Shown here: positions 34,019 through 42,980 of the stretch, in pieces
Position numbering within the stretch: position 1 is the first letter of the stretch
Layout: each line of letters begins with the position of its first letter
DNA from: Opitutaceae bacterium
Lineage (GTDB): Bacteria > Verrucomicrobiota > Verrucomicrobiia > Opitutales > Opitutaceae
Direction of reading: 5' to 3'
NCBI GenBank assembly: GCA_005792355.1
Contig: SXSC01000305.1
Location: 1-51,169, forward strand
Length of the DNA stretch: 51,169 nucleotides
Position numbers and translations under genes: made by a program
Notes under the pieces: generated by a model
The model's database searches: none
Told to the model about the DNA's origin: nothing
Seen by the model: only the letters and a program-made list of their open reading frames with translations

Positions 34019-37000
34019 TTACGGATTCGGCGCCGTCGGCCCGCCAGCGGGGGTGAGCGGGTCGAGGCCGGCGGCGTAGCGGCCGGCCTGCACCCAGTCG
34101 GAGATCGAAAGCACGCCGTTGCCCAACGTGGTGCGGCCCGCGCAGTCCGCCTTCTGGAAATCGATGCCGTTCGCCACGGCATCCAATCCGGCCACGATGC
34201 GACCGACCTTCACCCAGTCGGTGATCGACACGGCGCCATTCGCATTCATGTCCGCCTCGAATCCGGTGGGCACCGTGATCGTGCCGCCCTGGTAGCCGCC
34301 CGGCAGCACATTCGCCGAGGCATCGGAGATCTCCCGCAGGATGGGCGTGTCGCCAAACGTCAGCGCGGCCACGGTGCCGCCCGCCAGACTCGCGTTGACG
34401 GTAAACGTGAGCCTGACGATCTCCTGCGTCCCCGCCGTCCAGGTCGTGCCGGTGGGCTTTGCGAGGGCGATACCGAGTTTGCCAGCGGCGAGCTGGGTGG
34501 AATTGGTGTTGAGCGAGGCATCCGCCGCCTGCGCCCCCACGACCGCACTCACGAAGGCGAGTTTCGCCGGATCGAAGTTGATCGTGAAGCCGACGGCGTT
34601 CTCGGTGCCGCTCGCGACGAGCTGCACCGGCACGACCGTATTCGCCCCGGCCGACGCGCTCTGGCTGATGAGCTGCACGCTGCGCACCGCCACCCCCGCC
34701 GCGGGGCTGGTGACCGTACCGTGCGCATTCGTGACGACCAACTTGTAGCTGCCCACGTGCGCCGCCGCCGCCGCCGGCACCGTGTACGCCGCCTTCGTCG
34801 CGCCCGCCAGCAACACGGCGTCCTTTGTCCACTGATACGCCAGCGGCGGCGTCCCGTACACCAGCGCACGGAGCGTAAAAGGTGCGCCTGGATCCGCCAC
34901 GATGGCGCCGGGCGGCGAGGCAATCACCGGCGCGAAAACCGCTGGCCGCGCGGCATCGAGATCGTGGAGTTCCAGCAGCACGAGGCCCCCGGCTCCCTCG
35001 GGACTGCTCACCTGCATCGTGTGCGGCCCGGCGTGAACGTTCCCGGTCAACACGAGCGCGGCATCCCGGCTGCCGGCCGCGAGCGGCGCCAGTCCCAGGC
35101 GCGCCGCCGCTGCCGCGGTCACCTCGGCTTCGAGCGCAACGGCGTCCCAGTTGTCGTTCATCCCGACGAGCGAGCTGTCGCGAACCACGAGGAACGTCGG
35201 ATCGCTCACGGCTTCGGCCAGCCCCAAGCCTGGACCCACCGCGCGCAGCAGGTAACTTCGCGGCCCGCGGCTATTCGAGCCCAGGCCGCCGATGAGCACT
35301 CCGCTTCCGGGTGAGACGCGGCCGCGCACCGCCACATGGGGAATGGTGCTGTTCGGGCCGGGAGCCAGGTCGGCGTCGTAGAGTTCGAGGTAGGCGATGC
35401 CGCCCGCGTCGCTGGCCGCGGTGGCCCGCACCGTGTAGGAACCCGGGGCGAAGCTCCGCAACACCGCACTGTCGCGGCTGCCCACGTCGAGCGGAAACGC
35501 CCCGATCGCCGCGGTCGTCGTAGCGATCATGGATGCGTTGGCGGTCGCGTCCCAATTGTCGTTCACCGCGATCGGATTGCCCGCCCCGTCGAAAACCTCG
35601 AGTTGCGGATTGGCCATGAGACCCGTGATGCCGAACGGCGCCAGCCCGGGTCCGACGGCGCGAAGGAGCAGCGTCTTGCTGACCGCGCCTTCGACCGTGA
35701 AAACCGCGACCGCGCCCTCCGTTCCAATCACGAGGCGGGCGGAAAACGTCATCACCCGGGGAACGACGTTGAGGCGTGCCACCGCACTGGTCGCGCTGCC
35801 GCGGGCGTTTGTCACGATGACCGTGTATTCGCCGCTATCGTACGTCTGCGCGTTGACGATGGGCAGCGAGCCGGCGGTCGCCCCCGAAACGGCAAGTCCG
35901 TTGCGCCGCCACTGGTAGGTCAGCGGCCCGCTGCCGGCGACGCCGATGTTCAGCGTCACCGTCCCGCCTGCCGCGACGGTCGCGCCGAGGGGTTGCGTGG
36001 TGAAGGACGGCGCCGCGTCACTCACGGTGAGCGTTGCGGGGTTGCTGGAGAGGCTGTAAGCTCCGGAAACATCGGAAACGATGACATCGTACGAACCCGC
36101 GTTGCCCGGCAGCAGGGAGGTCAGCGTCAGACTGCCGCTGGTGGCGCCGCCGAGGGCGATACCGTCTTTGCGCCATTGGTATCGTGGAGCACCCGCGGTG
36201 CCAGCGACCACAACCGACAAAGTTACGGACCGCCCGACGAAACCCGTCTGGGTCGCCGGCTGGGTGACGATGGTGATCGGTGGGTTGACGATCAGAACGG
36301 CCGGGTTGCTTGTCACCGATCCGGCGAGATTGGATACCACTGCATCGTAACTGCCGGCGCTCACTGGCGTGACTGGCCCGAGAAGCAACGTGCTGCTGAC
36401 CGCCCCCGCGATGGCGGCGCCGCTTTTCCTCCATTGATACGAGAGCGGTGCCGACCCGGTCGCGGTGACACTCAAACTCGCCACGTCGGAAACATTGAGC
36501 GTGCCGCCTGCCGGGTGAATTGTGATGGCCGGCGGAGTCGGTGGAATCACGGTGAGGATTGCCGCCTCCGATATCACCGAGCCCGCGCTGTTCGTCACCA
36601 CGGCCGAATAGCCGCCGGCGTCGCCTGGTTGCACGTTGTTCAGCGTGAGAGTCGACAAGGTCGCCCCCGCGAGATTCGTTCCTCCCCGTCGCCATTGGTA
36701 GGAGGGCGCGGGGGTGCCGGTCGCCGTCACGCTGAAGGTCACGGTAGCCCCGGCGATTACCGTCTGGCTCATCGGCGGCGAAGTGACGATCGGCGCGACC
36801 GGGGTAGGGGCCGGGGTGAACGCGAGGTTGAGTGTGACAAATCCCGAATCGCCATCGAAACCATCCACCGCGAACGCGTACGTCGTGCCGCTCGTGACCG
36901 GGAAGATCAAGGAGCTGTATTGAATTATGCCAGGCTCCACATCGTCAACGGAGGCGATGGTGACGAGGGTGGAGACCGAGGAGCCGGTGTAAACCCCGAG

Positions 37001-37843
37001 CGTCGTGTCAAAGATGCTGCCCTGCGTGTTCAGCGCGACACTGCCGGCGGCGGGCGCGGTCCATTTCCACCACACGGATCGGCCGCCGGCGTTGTCGGCG
37101 TGCGCGGTCTCGCCGGCCTCCTTGGTGGCGTTGGTGTTGTAACCGGTCACCCTGGCCACGCCGTTGCTCAGGGTCAGGTTGATGGCATTGGCAAAGTTGT
37201 TGTTCCCGGGCACTCCGGGTGGCCCGTAGAGGAGTTGCGCGCCGGCAATGTCGTCCGCGGTGGGCGCATCGACGTCGCTGATGACGCTGTTCATGATGGC
37301 GGACACCGACTGGGCCGGCGTGGCTTCGTCCGGGTGATCCAACCCCAGGACGTGGCCCAGTTCGTGGATGGCGACCCGCTGAATGTCGTACGCGCCTTTG
37401 TGCCCGAAAAACTGCCCTCGGTAGGAATCCCACGCGTGGTTGCTGTTGAAGATGACATCGGCCTCGGCGGCGGCGTTGCCGTCGTGCCGCGAGAGCGTGA
37501 CCGCCAGGGTGCGGGAATCGAAGCCGGACCCGTAGATGGTGGCGGCGAAGACGACTTCATTGACGCCATTGCGGCTTCCCGTGGAGCCGGGGGCCGTGAT
37601 TTGCGGCTGAAACTGGGCGGAGCCGAGAAAGCTGTTCAGAATCTGGGACGCTGACTGGATCGTGCCGGCGCGGGTCGAGCTGTCACCGTCGAGGGGGGTG
37701 ACGTTGTCGGCCTTGATCTGCAGTGCAATCGGGCCCGCCGGCCATTTGATCGGCAGCTTGGTGTTCGGATTGGTGATCACGGCATAACCCCAGGCCACCG
37801 AGGTGGCGGCCAGCATCAGCAGACTGGAGCAAAGTAGTTTCAC
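34019..37843 (-). CDS. Secreted matrixin-type metalloprotease with Ig-like, cohesin-like and dockerin-like regions
   Basis: A 1274-residue exported protein. After a signal peptide (VKLLCSSLLMLAATSVAWG) comes a matrixin catalytic domain with the zinc motif HELGHVLGLDH (160-170) and SAIMNSVI as the Met-turn region. Then follow a pre-peptidase-like beta domain, four or more Ig-like domains (each with YQWRR/YQWRK), two copies of the RAVGPGL module, another Ig-like domain, a cohesin-like domain (about 1085-1200) and a dockerin-like pair (DMNANGAVSITDWVKVGR and LSISDWVQAGRYAAGL). GTG 37843 is chosen because it starts the signal peptide; the frame extends to 38635 without protein-like content. A cohesin and dockerin in one protease are unusual outside cellulosomes. 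Confidence 0.82.
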   Translation of the reverse strand: MKLLCSSLLMLAATSVAWGYAVITNPNTKLPIKWPAGPIALQIKADNVTPLDGDSSTRAGTIQSASQILNSFLGSAQFQPQITAPGSTGSRNGVNEVVFAATIYGSGFDSRTLAVTLSRHDGNAAAEADVIFNSNHAWDSYRGQFFGHKGAYDIQRVAIHELGHVLGLDHPDEATPAQSVSAIMNSVISDVDAPTADDIAGAQLLYGPPGVPGNNNFANAINLTLSNGVARVTGYNTNATKEAGETAHADNAGGRSVWWKWTAPAAGSVALNTQGSIFDTTLGVYTGSSVSTLVTIASVDDVEPGIIQYSSLIFPVTSGTTYAFAVDGFDGDSGFVTLNLAFTPAPTPVAPIVTSPPMSQTVIAGATVTFSVTATGTPAPSYQWRRGGTNLAGATLSTLTLNNVQPGDAGGYSAVVTNSAGSVISEAAILTVIPPTPPAITIHPAGGTLNVSDVASLSVTATGSAPLSYQWRKSGAAIAGAVSSTLLLGPVTPVSAGSYDAVVSNLAGSVTSNPAVLIVNPPITIVTQPATQTGFVGRSVTLSVVVAGTAGAPRYQWRKDGIALGGATSGSLTLTSLLPGNAGSYDVIVSDVSGAYSLSSNPATLTVSDAAPSFTTQPLGATVAAGGTVTLNIGVAGSGPLTYQWRRNGLAVSGATAGSLPIVNAQTYDSGEYTVIVTNARGSATSAVARLNVVPRVMTFSARLVIGTEGAVAVFTVEGAVSKTLLLRAVGPGLAPFGITGLMANPQLEVFDGAGNPIAVNDNWDATANASMIATTTAAIGAFPLDVGSRDSAVLRSFAPGSYTVRATAASDAGGIAYLELYDADLAPGPNSTIPHVAVRGRVSPGSGVLIGGLGSNSRGPRSYLLRAVGPGLGLAEAVSDPTFLVVRDSSLVGMNDNWDAVALEAEVTAAAAARLGLAPLAAGSRDAALVLTGNVHAGPHTMQVSSPEGAGGLVLLELHDLDAARPAVFAPVIASPPGAIVADPGAPFTLRALVYGTPPLAYQWTKDAVLLAGATKAAYTVPAAAAAHVGSYKLVVTNAHGTVTSPAAGVAVRSVQLISQSASAGANTVVPVQLVASGTENAVGFTINFDPAKLAFVSAVVGAQAADASLNTNSTQLAAGKLGIALAKPTGTTWTAGTQEIVRLTFTVNASLAGGTVAALTFGDTPILREISDASANVLPGGYQGGTITVPTGFEADMNANGAVSITDWVKVGRIVAGLDAVANGIDFQKADCAGRTTLGNGVLSISDWVQAGRYAAGLDPLTPAGGPTAPNP

Positions 37844-37950
37844 CGCGGCCGCCCAGCGGGTAATCCGGTCGATGCGCCGGGCGTCGGACCTGGAAACGCC
37901 AGGCTGGCGCTGCACTTGGCCCACAGTTCTGTCGTAGCACTGTCGATTGT

Positions 37951-38019
37951 CGGAGTGGCGGCATTCCTGCCGCGGATGCATGTCCCGAAGACATCGGCGA
38001 CAGCAATGTCGCCCCTCCG
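37951..38019. repeat. Cloverleaf-like palindromic element
   Basis: An outer stem CGGAG/CTCCG encloses three adjacent hairpins: GCGGCA-ttcc-TGCCGC (37958-37973), ATGTC-ccgaa-GACAT (37980-37994) and GGCGACA-gcaa-TGTCGCC (37996-38013). The 69-bp unit is foldable on both strands. It is not a tRNA: there is no acceptor-length stem or T-loop motif. Its appearance suggests a mobile palindromic element of REP/MITE type or a structured RNA leader of the matrixin gene. Confidence 0.6.
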
Positions 38020-38261
38020 GGGGATGCCACCTGGGGCGAACCACCTTTGTCGTGTTCGAAATGTGGGCCAGGCGCAGAGCTGGCGGGAAGTCCCTTGGAC
38101 CGGAAGCTGTGCCATTGATTGGAATTGGGCAGAGTACAGTAGGACGATATGAGCCGTCGATGCCATCTTGGCGTGATTCATGCAAAAATCGGTCACACGG
38201 AAACCGGGTGGTGGCGGGCGGATTCTTGCACGAGGACGACGCGACATGAAAGGTGAACCGT

Positions 38262-38312
38262 GCGCTCCGCGCGCGGTTGACTGCATCCGCCAAAAAGGCG
38301 CGCGCGGAGCGC
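38262..38312. repeat. 13-bp GC-rich inverted repeat
   Basis: GCGCTCCGCGCGC at 38262-38274 is exactly complementary to 38300-38312, with a 25-nt loop. The region lies about 185 bp before the decarboxylase ATG. Confidence 0.6.
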
Positions 38313-38496
38313 AAGCCCCAGCATCCGGCCCAGCCTGGGCAAAAATACGTCGGGCGGGGTGGCGTGCCTGTCAAATCCGCGCTTGCGCCGATTCCGGTCG
38401 GGCGCACGCTGCTGCCCGGCCACCCTCTAACTTGCTCGTTCACGCTGCCATGTCCTGCGGGAAATCGCACCTTGCCCGGGCCGCCCGTGGGAAGCC

Positions 38497-39921
38497 ATGA
38501 CCCCCGAGGAATTCCGCCATCACGGCCACCAGTTGATCGACTTGATCGCCGATTATCGGGCGCGGGTCGCGGAGCGACCGGTGCGTCCGCCGGTCGCGCC
38601 CGGGGCGGTGCGGGCACGGCTGCCGGTGGCGCCACCGGCGCGGCCCGAGGCGTTCGAGCACGTGTATCGGGATGTACATGACATCATTTTGCCGGGGCTG
38701 ACCCACTGGCAACATCCCGCCTTCTTTGGGTATTTTCCGGCCAACGCCGAACTTTCCTCGGTGCTGGGCGACACCCTCAGTTCGGGGCTGGGAGTGATTG
38801 GACTTTCCTGGCAGTCGAGCCCGGCGTTGACCGAACTGGAGGAAGTCGTGACCGATTGGATGCGCCAGATGGTGGGTCTCTCCGGTGCCTGGAGCGGGGT
38901 GATTCAGGATACGGCGTCGACCGCGACGCTCGTGGCGTTGTTGTGCGCGCGGGAAAGGGCGTCGGATTTCCCGCTCGCCGGCGGGGGCCTGCAAGGCGCG
39001 GCGGCGCCTCTGGCGATTTACCATTCGGCGGACGCGCACAGTTCGGTGGTGAAAGCGGCGTTGTTGGCGGGGTTCGGGCGGGAAAATTTACGGGCGATTG
39101 CGACGGATGAAAACCACGGTCTGCGGGCGGACGCCCTGGCGGCGGCGATTGCCGCCGATCGCGCGCGCGGCATCACGCCCGGCGCAATCGTCGCCACCAC
39201 GGGCACGACGACCTCGGCGGCGCTCGATCCGATCGCGGCGATTGCGGCGATCGCGCGGAAGCACGGGATCTGGCTGCACGTGGATGCGGCGATGGCGGGT
39301 GCGGCGATGATCCTGCCGGAGTGCCGTTGGATGTGGGACGGGATCGAGGGGGCGGATTCGCTGGTGCTCAACGCCCACAAATGGCTCGGGGTGGTGTTCG
39401 ACTGTTCGCTCTATTTCGTGCGCGATCCGCGGCACCTCGTGCGGGTGATGAGCACCAATCCCAGCTACCTGCAGAGCGGGGTCGATGCGCAGGTGAAAAA
39501 TTTCCGCGACTGGGGCATTCCGCTGGGCCGGCGATTTCGCGCGCTGAAGTTATGGTGTCTGATTCGCGAGCAGGGGGTGGAGGAACTGGCGGCCCGTCTG
39601 CGGCGCGACCTGGCGAACGCGCAGTGGTTGGCCGCGGAGGTGCGGGCCGCACGCGCGAGCGGCTGGCGCGTGCTGGCGCCGGTGCATTTGCAGACGGTGT
39701 GCGTGCGCCACGAACCCGCGGGACTGGCCGGGGAGACACTGGACGAGCACACGCTCGCGTGGGTCGAGCGCATCAACGCATCCGGTGCGGCGTATCTCAC
39801 GCCGGCGCTGCTCGACGGGCGCTGGATGGTGCGGGTTGCGATCGGTGGGCTGCAGACGGAACGCACCCACGTCGATGCGCTGTGGAAGTTAATGCGCGCG
39901 GAGGCGGAGCGCGCGGGTTGA
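38497..39921 (+). CDS. Group II PLP-dependent decarboxylase (aromatic-L-amino-acid decarboxylase type)
   Basis: A 474-residue cytoplasmic decarboxylase, normal length for the family. It opens TPEEFRHHGHQLIDLIADY, as in DDC/TDC enzymes. HPAFFGYFPANAE is in the substrate pocket, TTGTTTSAALDPI and VDAAMAGAAM contact PLP, and the Schiff-base lysine is in LNAHKWLGV. Likely substrates are aromatic amino acids; specificity cannot be read. It is single, without a transporter or oxidase neighbour. Confidence 0.9.
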   Translation: MTPEEFRHHGHQLIDLIADYRARVAERPVRPPVAPGAVRARLPVAPPARPEAFEHVYRDVHDIILPGLTHWQHPAFFGYFPANAELSSVLGDTLSSGLGVIGLSWQSSPALTELEEVVTDWMRQMVGLSGAWSGVIQDTASTATLVALLCARERASDFPLAGGGLQGAAAPLAIYHSADAHSSVVKAALLAGFGRENLRAIATDENHGLRADALAAAIAADRARGITPGAIVATTGTTTSAALDPIAAIAAIARKHGIWLHVDAAMAGAAMILPECRWMWDGIEGADSLVLNAHKWLGVVFDCSLYFVRDPRHLVRVMSTNPSYLQSGVDAQVKNFRDWGIPLGRRFRALKLWCLIREQGVEELAARLRRDLANAQWLAAEVRAARASGWRVLAPVHLQTVCVRHEPAGLAGETLDEHTLAWVERINASGAAYLTPALLDGRWMVRVAIGGLQTERTHVDALWKLMRAEAERAG

Positions 39922-40000
39922 CGCCGGAAATTGCGGGGCCAACGAATCGGAGGCTTGTCCGCCTCTGGCGTGGTTTGCCTGCCGGAGACCCGGTTGCGAT

Positions 40001-40020
40001 GGGCGCTGGGGCAAGCGCCC
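40001..40020. terminator. Hairpin between convergent genes
   Basis: GGGCGCT-ggggca-AGCGCCC, a perfect 7-bp stem, lies in the 171-bp gap between the decarboxylase and PQQ-repeat genes, whose stops face each other. No T-tract is present. CGCTCCGCGGAGCG nearby (40050s) forms a second short palindrome. Confidence 0.45.
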
Positions 40021-40092
40021 ATCCTCGTGGCTCGAGGCGTGATCTTGGAGATGCCGCTCCGCGGAGCGTGCCGCTGAAAACCGCGTCTCCGC

Positions 40093-41355
40093 TCAGCGCG
40101 CCGCCCCGATGGCGTGCAGATGTTCCCACGTCCGGATGAACATCCGGCCGCCGGCCAACGCGGGGGTGGACTGGCAGAGTTCGCCCAGCTCATTCTGCGC
40201 GAGGACTTCAAATGTGTCCGCGACGGCGAGGACCGTGACCGTGCCGCCTTTGTCCACGCTGAACAGCCGGCCGTTTACCGCCACGGGGGAACCAAAGGTG
40301 TCGCGCCCCGCCCGCTCCTGCCAAAGGACTTTGCCGTCGGTCAGTCGCACGCAACTGACGATGCCCTGGTCGCTCCACAGATAAGCGCGGGCGCCCACGG
40401 CGATGACGGACGGGATGTGCGGCACGGTTTTTTCCACCCGCCAGACTTCGGTCATGCCGCCCGCCCGGTCCGGGCGCAGGGCCACGACATGTTTGGGCCC
40501 GTTCACAAACGCGCAGTTGGCGATCACCAATTCGTCAATGGCGATGGGCGAACCGACGGCCCGCTCCGCTCTCCCTTGGGAAAACACGCCGGCCTGCCAG
40601 AGTTGCCGGCCGGTGGCCGCCTCGATGCCCGTGACGCCGAGCCTCCAGCTCGAAACCACAATCTGCGGCACACCGCCCGACGGCGTGTAGAGGCACGGGG
40701 TGGAGTAGTTTGAGTGGTTCTCCGCCCGCGGCAGTTTCCAGCGCACCTTGCCGGTGTGGCGATCCAGCGCGAACAGGGCCGAGTCTTTTTCCTGGTCGTT
40801 GGAGAGAATGACCAGGCCGTCGTGAAGAATGGGAGAACTCGCGAAGCCATGCTCCCGGTTCATCGCCCCAAGATCGGCGGTCCAGACCGGCACCCCGTCA
40901 TGGGTGTAGGCCGCCACAAACACTTTCTCCGGCGAGCTCCACGAGAAATAAACGTGGTCGGCATCAACCGCCGGAGTGGTGGAAGCCGGGCTGTTGAATT
41001 TGTGTCCACTGCGGTAGGCGACGCCAAGGGTGGAATGCCAGAGTTCCCGGCCGGAGGCGGCGTCGACGCACACGGGGATGCGCTCCCCCTCGGCTTCGCG
41101 CCCGCAGAGGAGAAACACCCGCTGGCCCCATACCACCGGCGAGCCGTGGCCCTCGCCGGGAAGCTTAATCTTCCAGAGCCGGTTCTCCCCGGTCCATTTG
41201 GCGGGGATGTCGCCGGACGCGACGCCCGAGCCGTTGGGGCCGCGAAAGCGCGGCCAGTTTTGCGCGAGATCCCCGGCGGCAAGCGCCAGCGGGGCGAGTG
41301 CGCCCAGGAAAACAAAACGCGGCAGTCGCGAGCGGGCGAAGGTGGGCAGGTGCAT
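40093..41355 (-). CDS. Secreted PQQ-type beta-propeller protein
   Basis: A 420-residue exported protein with signal peptide MHLPTFARSRLPRFVFLGALAPLALAAG trimmed after AAG. The mature part opens NWPRFRGPNGSGVA, a motif common to PQQ-like quinoprotein propellers of Verrucomicrobiota and Planctomycetota, and continues as blades with W-containing repeats (GRELWHSTLG, GVPVWTADLG, GKVRWKLPR, GRQLWQAG, GKVLWQERAG). No catalytic dehydrogenase residues are evident, so it is more likely a structural or ligand-binding propeller (PQQ_2/BamB-like) than an enzyme. ATG 41355 is preferred to the upstream start at 41421. Confidence 0.82.
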   Translation of the reverse strand: MHLPTFARSRLPRFVFLGALAPLALAAGDLAQNWPRFRGPNGSGVASGDIPAKWTGENRLWKIKLPGEGHGSPVVWGQRVFLLCGREAEGERIPVCVDAASGRELWHSTLGVAYRSGHKFNSPASTTPAVDADHVYFSWSSPEKVFVAAYTHDGVPVWTADLGAMNREHGFASSPILHDGLVILSNDQEKDSALFALDRHTGKVRWKLPRAENHSNYSTPCLYTPSGGVPQIVVSSWRLGVTGIEAATGRQLWQAGVFSQGRAERAVGSPIAIDELVIANCAFVNGPKHVVALRPDRAGGMTEVWRVEKTVPHIPSVIAVGARAYLWSDQGIVSCVRLTDGKVLWQERAGRDTFGSPVAVNGRLFSVDKGGTVTVLAVADTFEVLAQNELGELCQSTPALAGGRMFIRTWEHLHAIGAAR

Positions 41356-41465
41356 GGGGTGGACCGGAGAGAAGCGGGTCGGCCCGGGATGCGCCAGCGT
41401 GGAAAGTTGGCGGGGAATCAACGGAGCCGATCGACGGGTTAAAAGTGCTGGTCGGGAAGGAGGGG

Positions 41466-42590
41466 CTAGACATACACCCCGCCGCCGAGCAATTGCTCAC
41501 CGTCGTAGAAGGCGAGCACCTGGCCGCTGGCGAGACCGCGTTGCGGGGCGCCAAACGTGATGTGCGCCGTGCCACCGCCGGGCTGGGGTTCGAATTTCAG
41601 GGGCACGCGCGGATCGCGGTAACGCACGCGCCCTTCGAGGGTGCGGGGTGTCGTGATCGCGGCGCCGATCCAACTCAAGGAGTGCACGCTGACCTCGCGT
41701 TGAAAAAGCCCCGGGGCGTCGGGGTGATCGAAGGCGACAAGGAGCGCGCGATCCGCGGCGCGCTTGCCGACAACCACGTAGGCTTGGTGGTCGGTGTTGG
41801 AGGGGACCCTGATGCCCTTGCGCTGGCCGAGGGTGTAGAAATGCAGTCCGCGGTGCGTGCCGAGCTCGCGGCCGTCCGTGGCGCGGACGATCGGGCCGGG
41901 CGCATCGGGCACGTAGGCGCGGAGAAAGTCGGCCATCTTCACTTCGCCGATGAAACAGATCCCCTGGCTGTCCTTCTTGTCCGCAGTTGGCAAGGCGGCG
42001 GCACGCGCCAGCGCGCGTAATTCAGGTTTGGTCAGATGGCCGATCGGGAAACGGGCGTCGGCGAGCTGCGCTTGGGAAAGGAGCGCGAGGAAATACGACT
42101 GGTCCTTGTTTCGATCGGCGCCCTCAAGGAGGGAAAACCCGCGTTTCAATCCCCGTTCCGCGGAGCTTTCATTTTCCCGTGATACGGGAAGATCAATTTC
42201 CACCCGCCGGGCGTAGTGGCCGGTGGCGACGGCGGCGAGGCCGTGGTCCCTCGCCCAGGCGCGGAAGACCCCGAACTTGATTTCGCGGTTGCACCTGATG
42301 TCGGGATTGGGCGTGAGACCGCGCGCGTAACCGTCGAGCAGGTACTCGACGATCTTCGACCGATAGTCGCGCATCAGGTTCACGACGTGGAACTCGATCC
42401 CGAGGTGTTCGGCAACCGCGCGGGCGTCCGCGATGTCGCGCTGCCACGGACAATCGCCCACGACGTTGTCCTCGTTGATCCAGTTCTTCATGTATGCGCC
42501 GACGACGTCGTGCCCCTGCTGTTGCAAGAGGAGCGCGGCGACGGAGCTGTCGACGCCGCCGGACATCGCCACGAGGATTTTTTCTTTCAC
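41466..42590 (-). CDS. mnmA: tRNA-specific 2-thiouridylase MnmA
   Basis: A 374-residue enzyme that thiolates U34 of the Lys, Glu and Gln tRNAs, using ATP and a persulfide sulfur. The PP-loop [13 protein letters not shown] near residue 10, the catalytic Cys in [12 protein letters not shown], the second Cys in QGICFIGE and the DKKDSQG and LGQRKGI motifs are all intact. Length is typical. The start is taken as GTG 42590 ([12 protein letters not shown]), as in other MnmA proteins; a TTG 69 bp upstream adds a non-conserved extension. Being chromosomal and essential-like, it anchors this window in the core genome. Confidence 0.95.
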   Translation of the reverse strand: MKEKILVAMSGGVDSSVAALLLQQQGHDVVGAYMKNWINEDNVVGDCPWQRDIADARAVAEHLGIEFHVVNLMRDYRSKIVEYLLDGYARGLTPNPDIRCNREIKFGVFRAWARDHGLAAVATGHYARRVEIDLPVSRENESSAERGLKRGFSLLEGADRNKDQSYFLALLSQAQLADARFPIGHLTKPELRALARAAALPTADKKDSQGICFIGEVKMADFLRAYVPDAPGPIVRATDGRELGTHRGLHFYTLGQRKGIRVPSNTDHQAYVVVGKRAADRALLVAFDHPDAPGLFQREVSVHSLSWIGAAITTPRTLEGRVRYRDPRVPLKFEPQPGGGTAHITFGAPQRGLASGQVLAFYDGEQLLGGGVYV

Positions 42591-42980
42591 CGGCGACACG
42601 GGGCTTAGACCTGCACTTTTCCAACGCGGCACCGGGGCCGCCACCAAAGGAACAGCCAATCCAATTTAACCGCCAAGATCCCAAGGCGGCGCAGCCGCAA
42701 CCAAGGGTCAAGGCAGGACGTCCACGGAACACACTGAAAACACGGAAGCCGATCTTTTCCGCGTGTTCCGTGTATTCCGCGGGCCCGCTGCTCGACGGCG
42801 ACGCTACCCTCCGTTCCGAAGTGCTTTCCGCCTGTCAACCCCTGGCAGCCTTCCGGGTTATCGGCATTCAGCCTACGGCAGAATGCGGTTAGCCCGCATT
42901 GACTCGACGGCCGCGCCGGAGCGGAAAAATCAGAGCTGGAGACGTTGGGGAACAAGCAGAATAAGTGCGAAAAATGCGGG
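42591..42980. other. 390-bp intergenic region with palindromic repeats
   Basis: It holds two copies of CACGGAA followed by TTCCGCG, TTCCGTG and TTCCGCG (42723-42782), an inverted cluster of a widely dispersed motif, and an imperfect palindrome at about 42856-42895 including AATGCGG-ttagc-CCGCATT (42882-42900). An 11-bp TAGCCCGCATT is inverted again at about 42974-42984, reaching the stop of the next gene. No gene seen. Confidence 0.55.

Larger units (their letters stand above)
37844..38496. other. 653-bp divergent intergenic region
   Basis: It separates the matrixin gene and the PLP decarboxylase. It contains the cloverleaf-like palindrome at 37951-38019 and the 13-bp inverted repeat at 38262-38312, listed separately. 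Apart from these I see no gene or consensus promoter that I would assert. Confidence 0.55.

Noticed and set aside
37844..38100. Riboswitch (c-di-GMP type) upstream of the matrixin gene
   Set aside because: The hairpins do not match the conserved GEMM core; only palindromic structure is supported.
37844..38635. Upstream extension of the matrixin frame
   Set aside because: Open by GC bias only. It runs antisense into the decarboxylase gene and the residues are low-complexity Arg/Pro-rich; the signal peptide begins at 37843.
40093..41355. PQQ-dependent alcohol dehydrogenase
   Set aside because: Too short and without the catalytic Asp/Cys-Cys features; only propeller repeats are visible.
42870..42910. 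Possible tRNA or small RNA in the mnmA upstream gap
   Set aside because: Short stem-loops only; no cloverleaf with T-loop or anticodon arm could be drawn.
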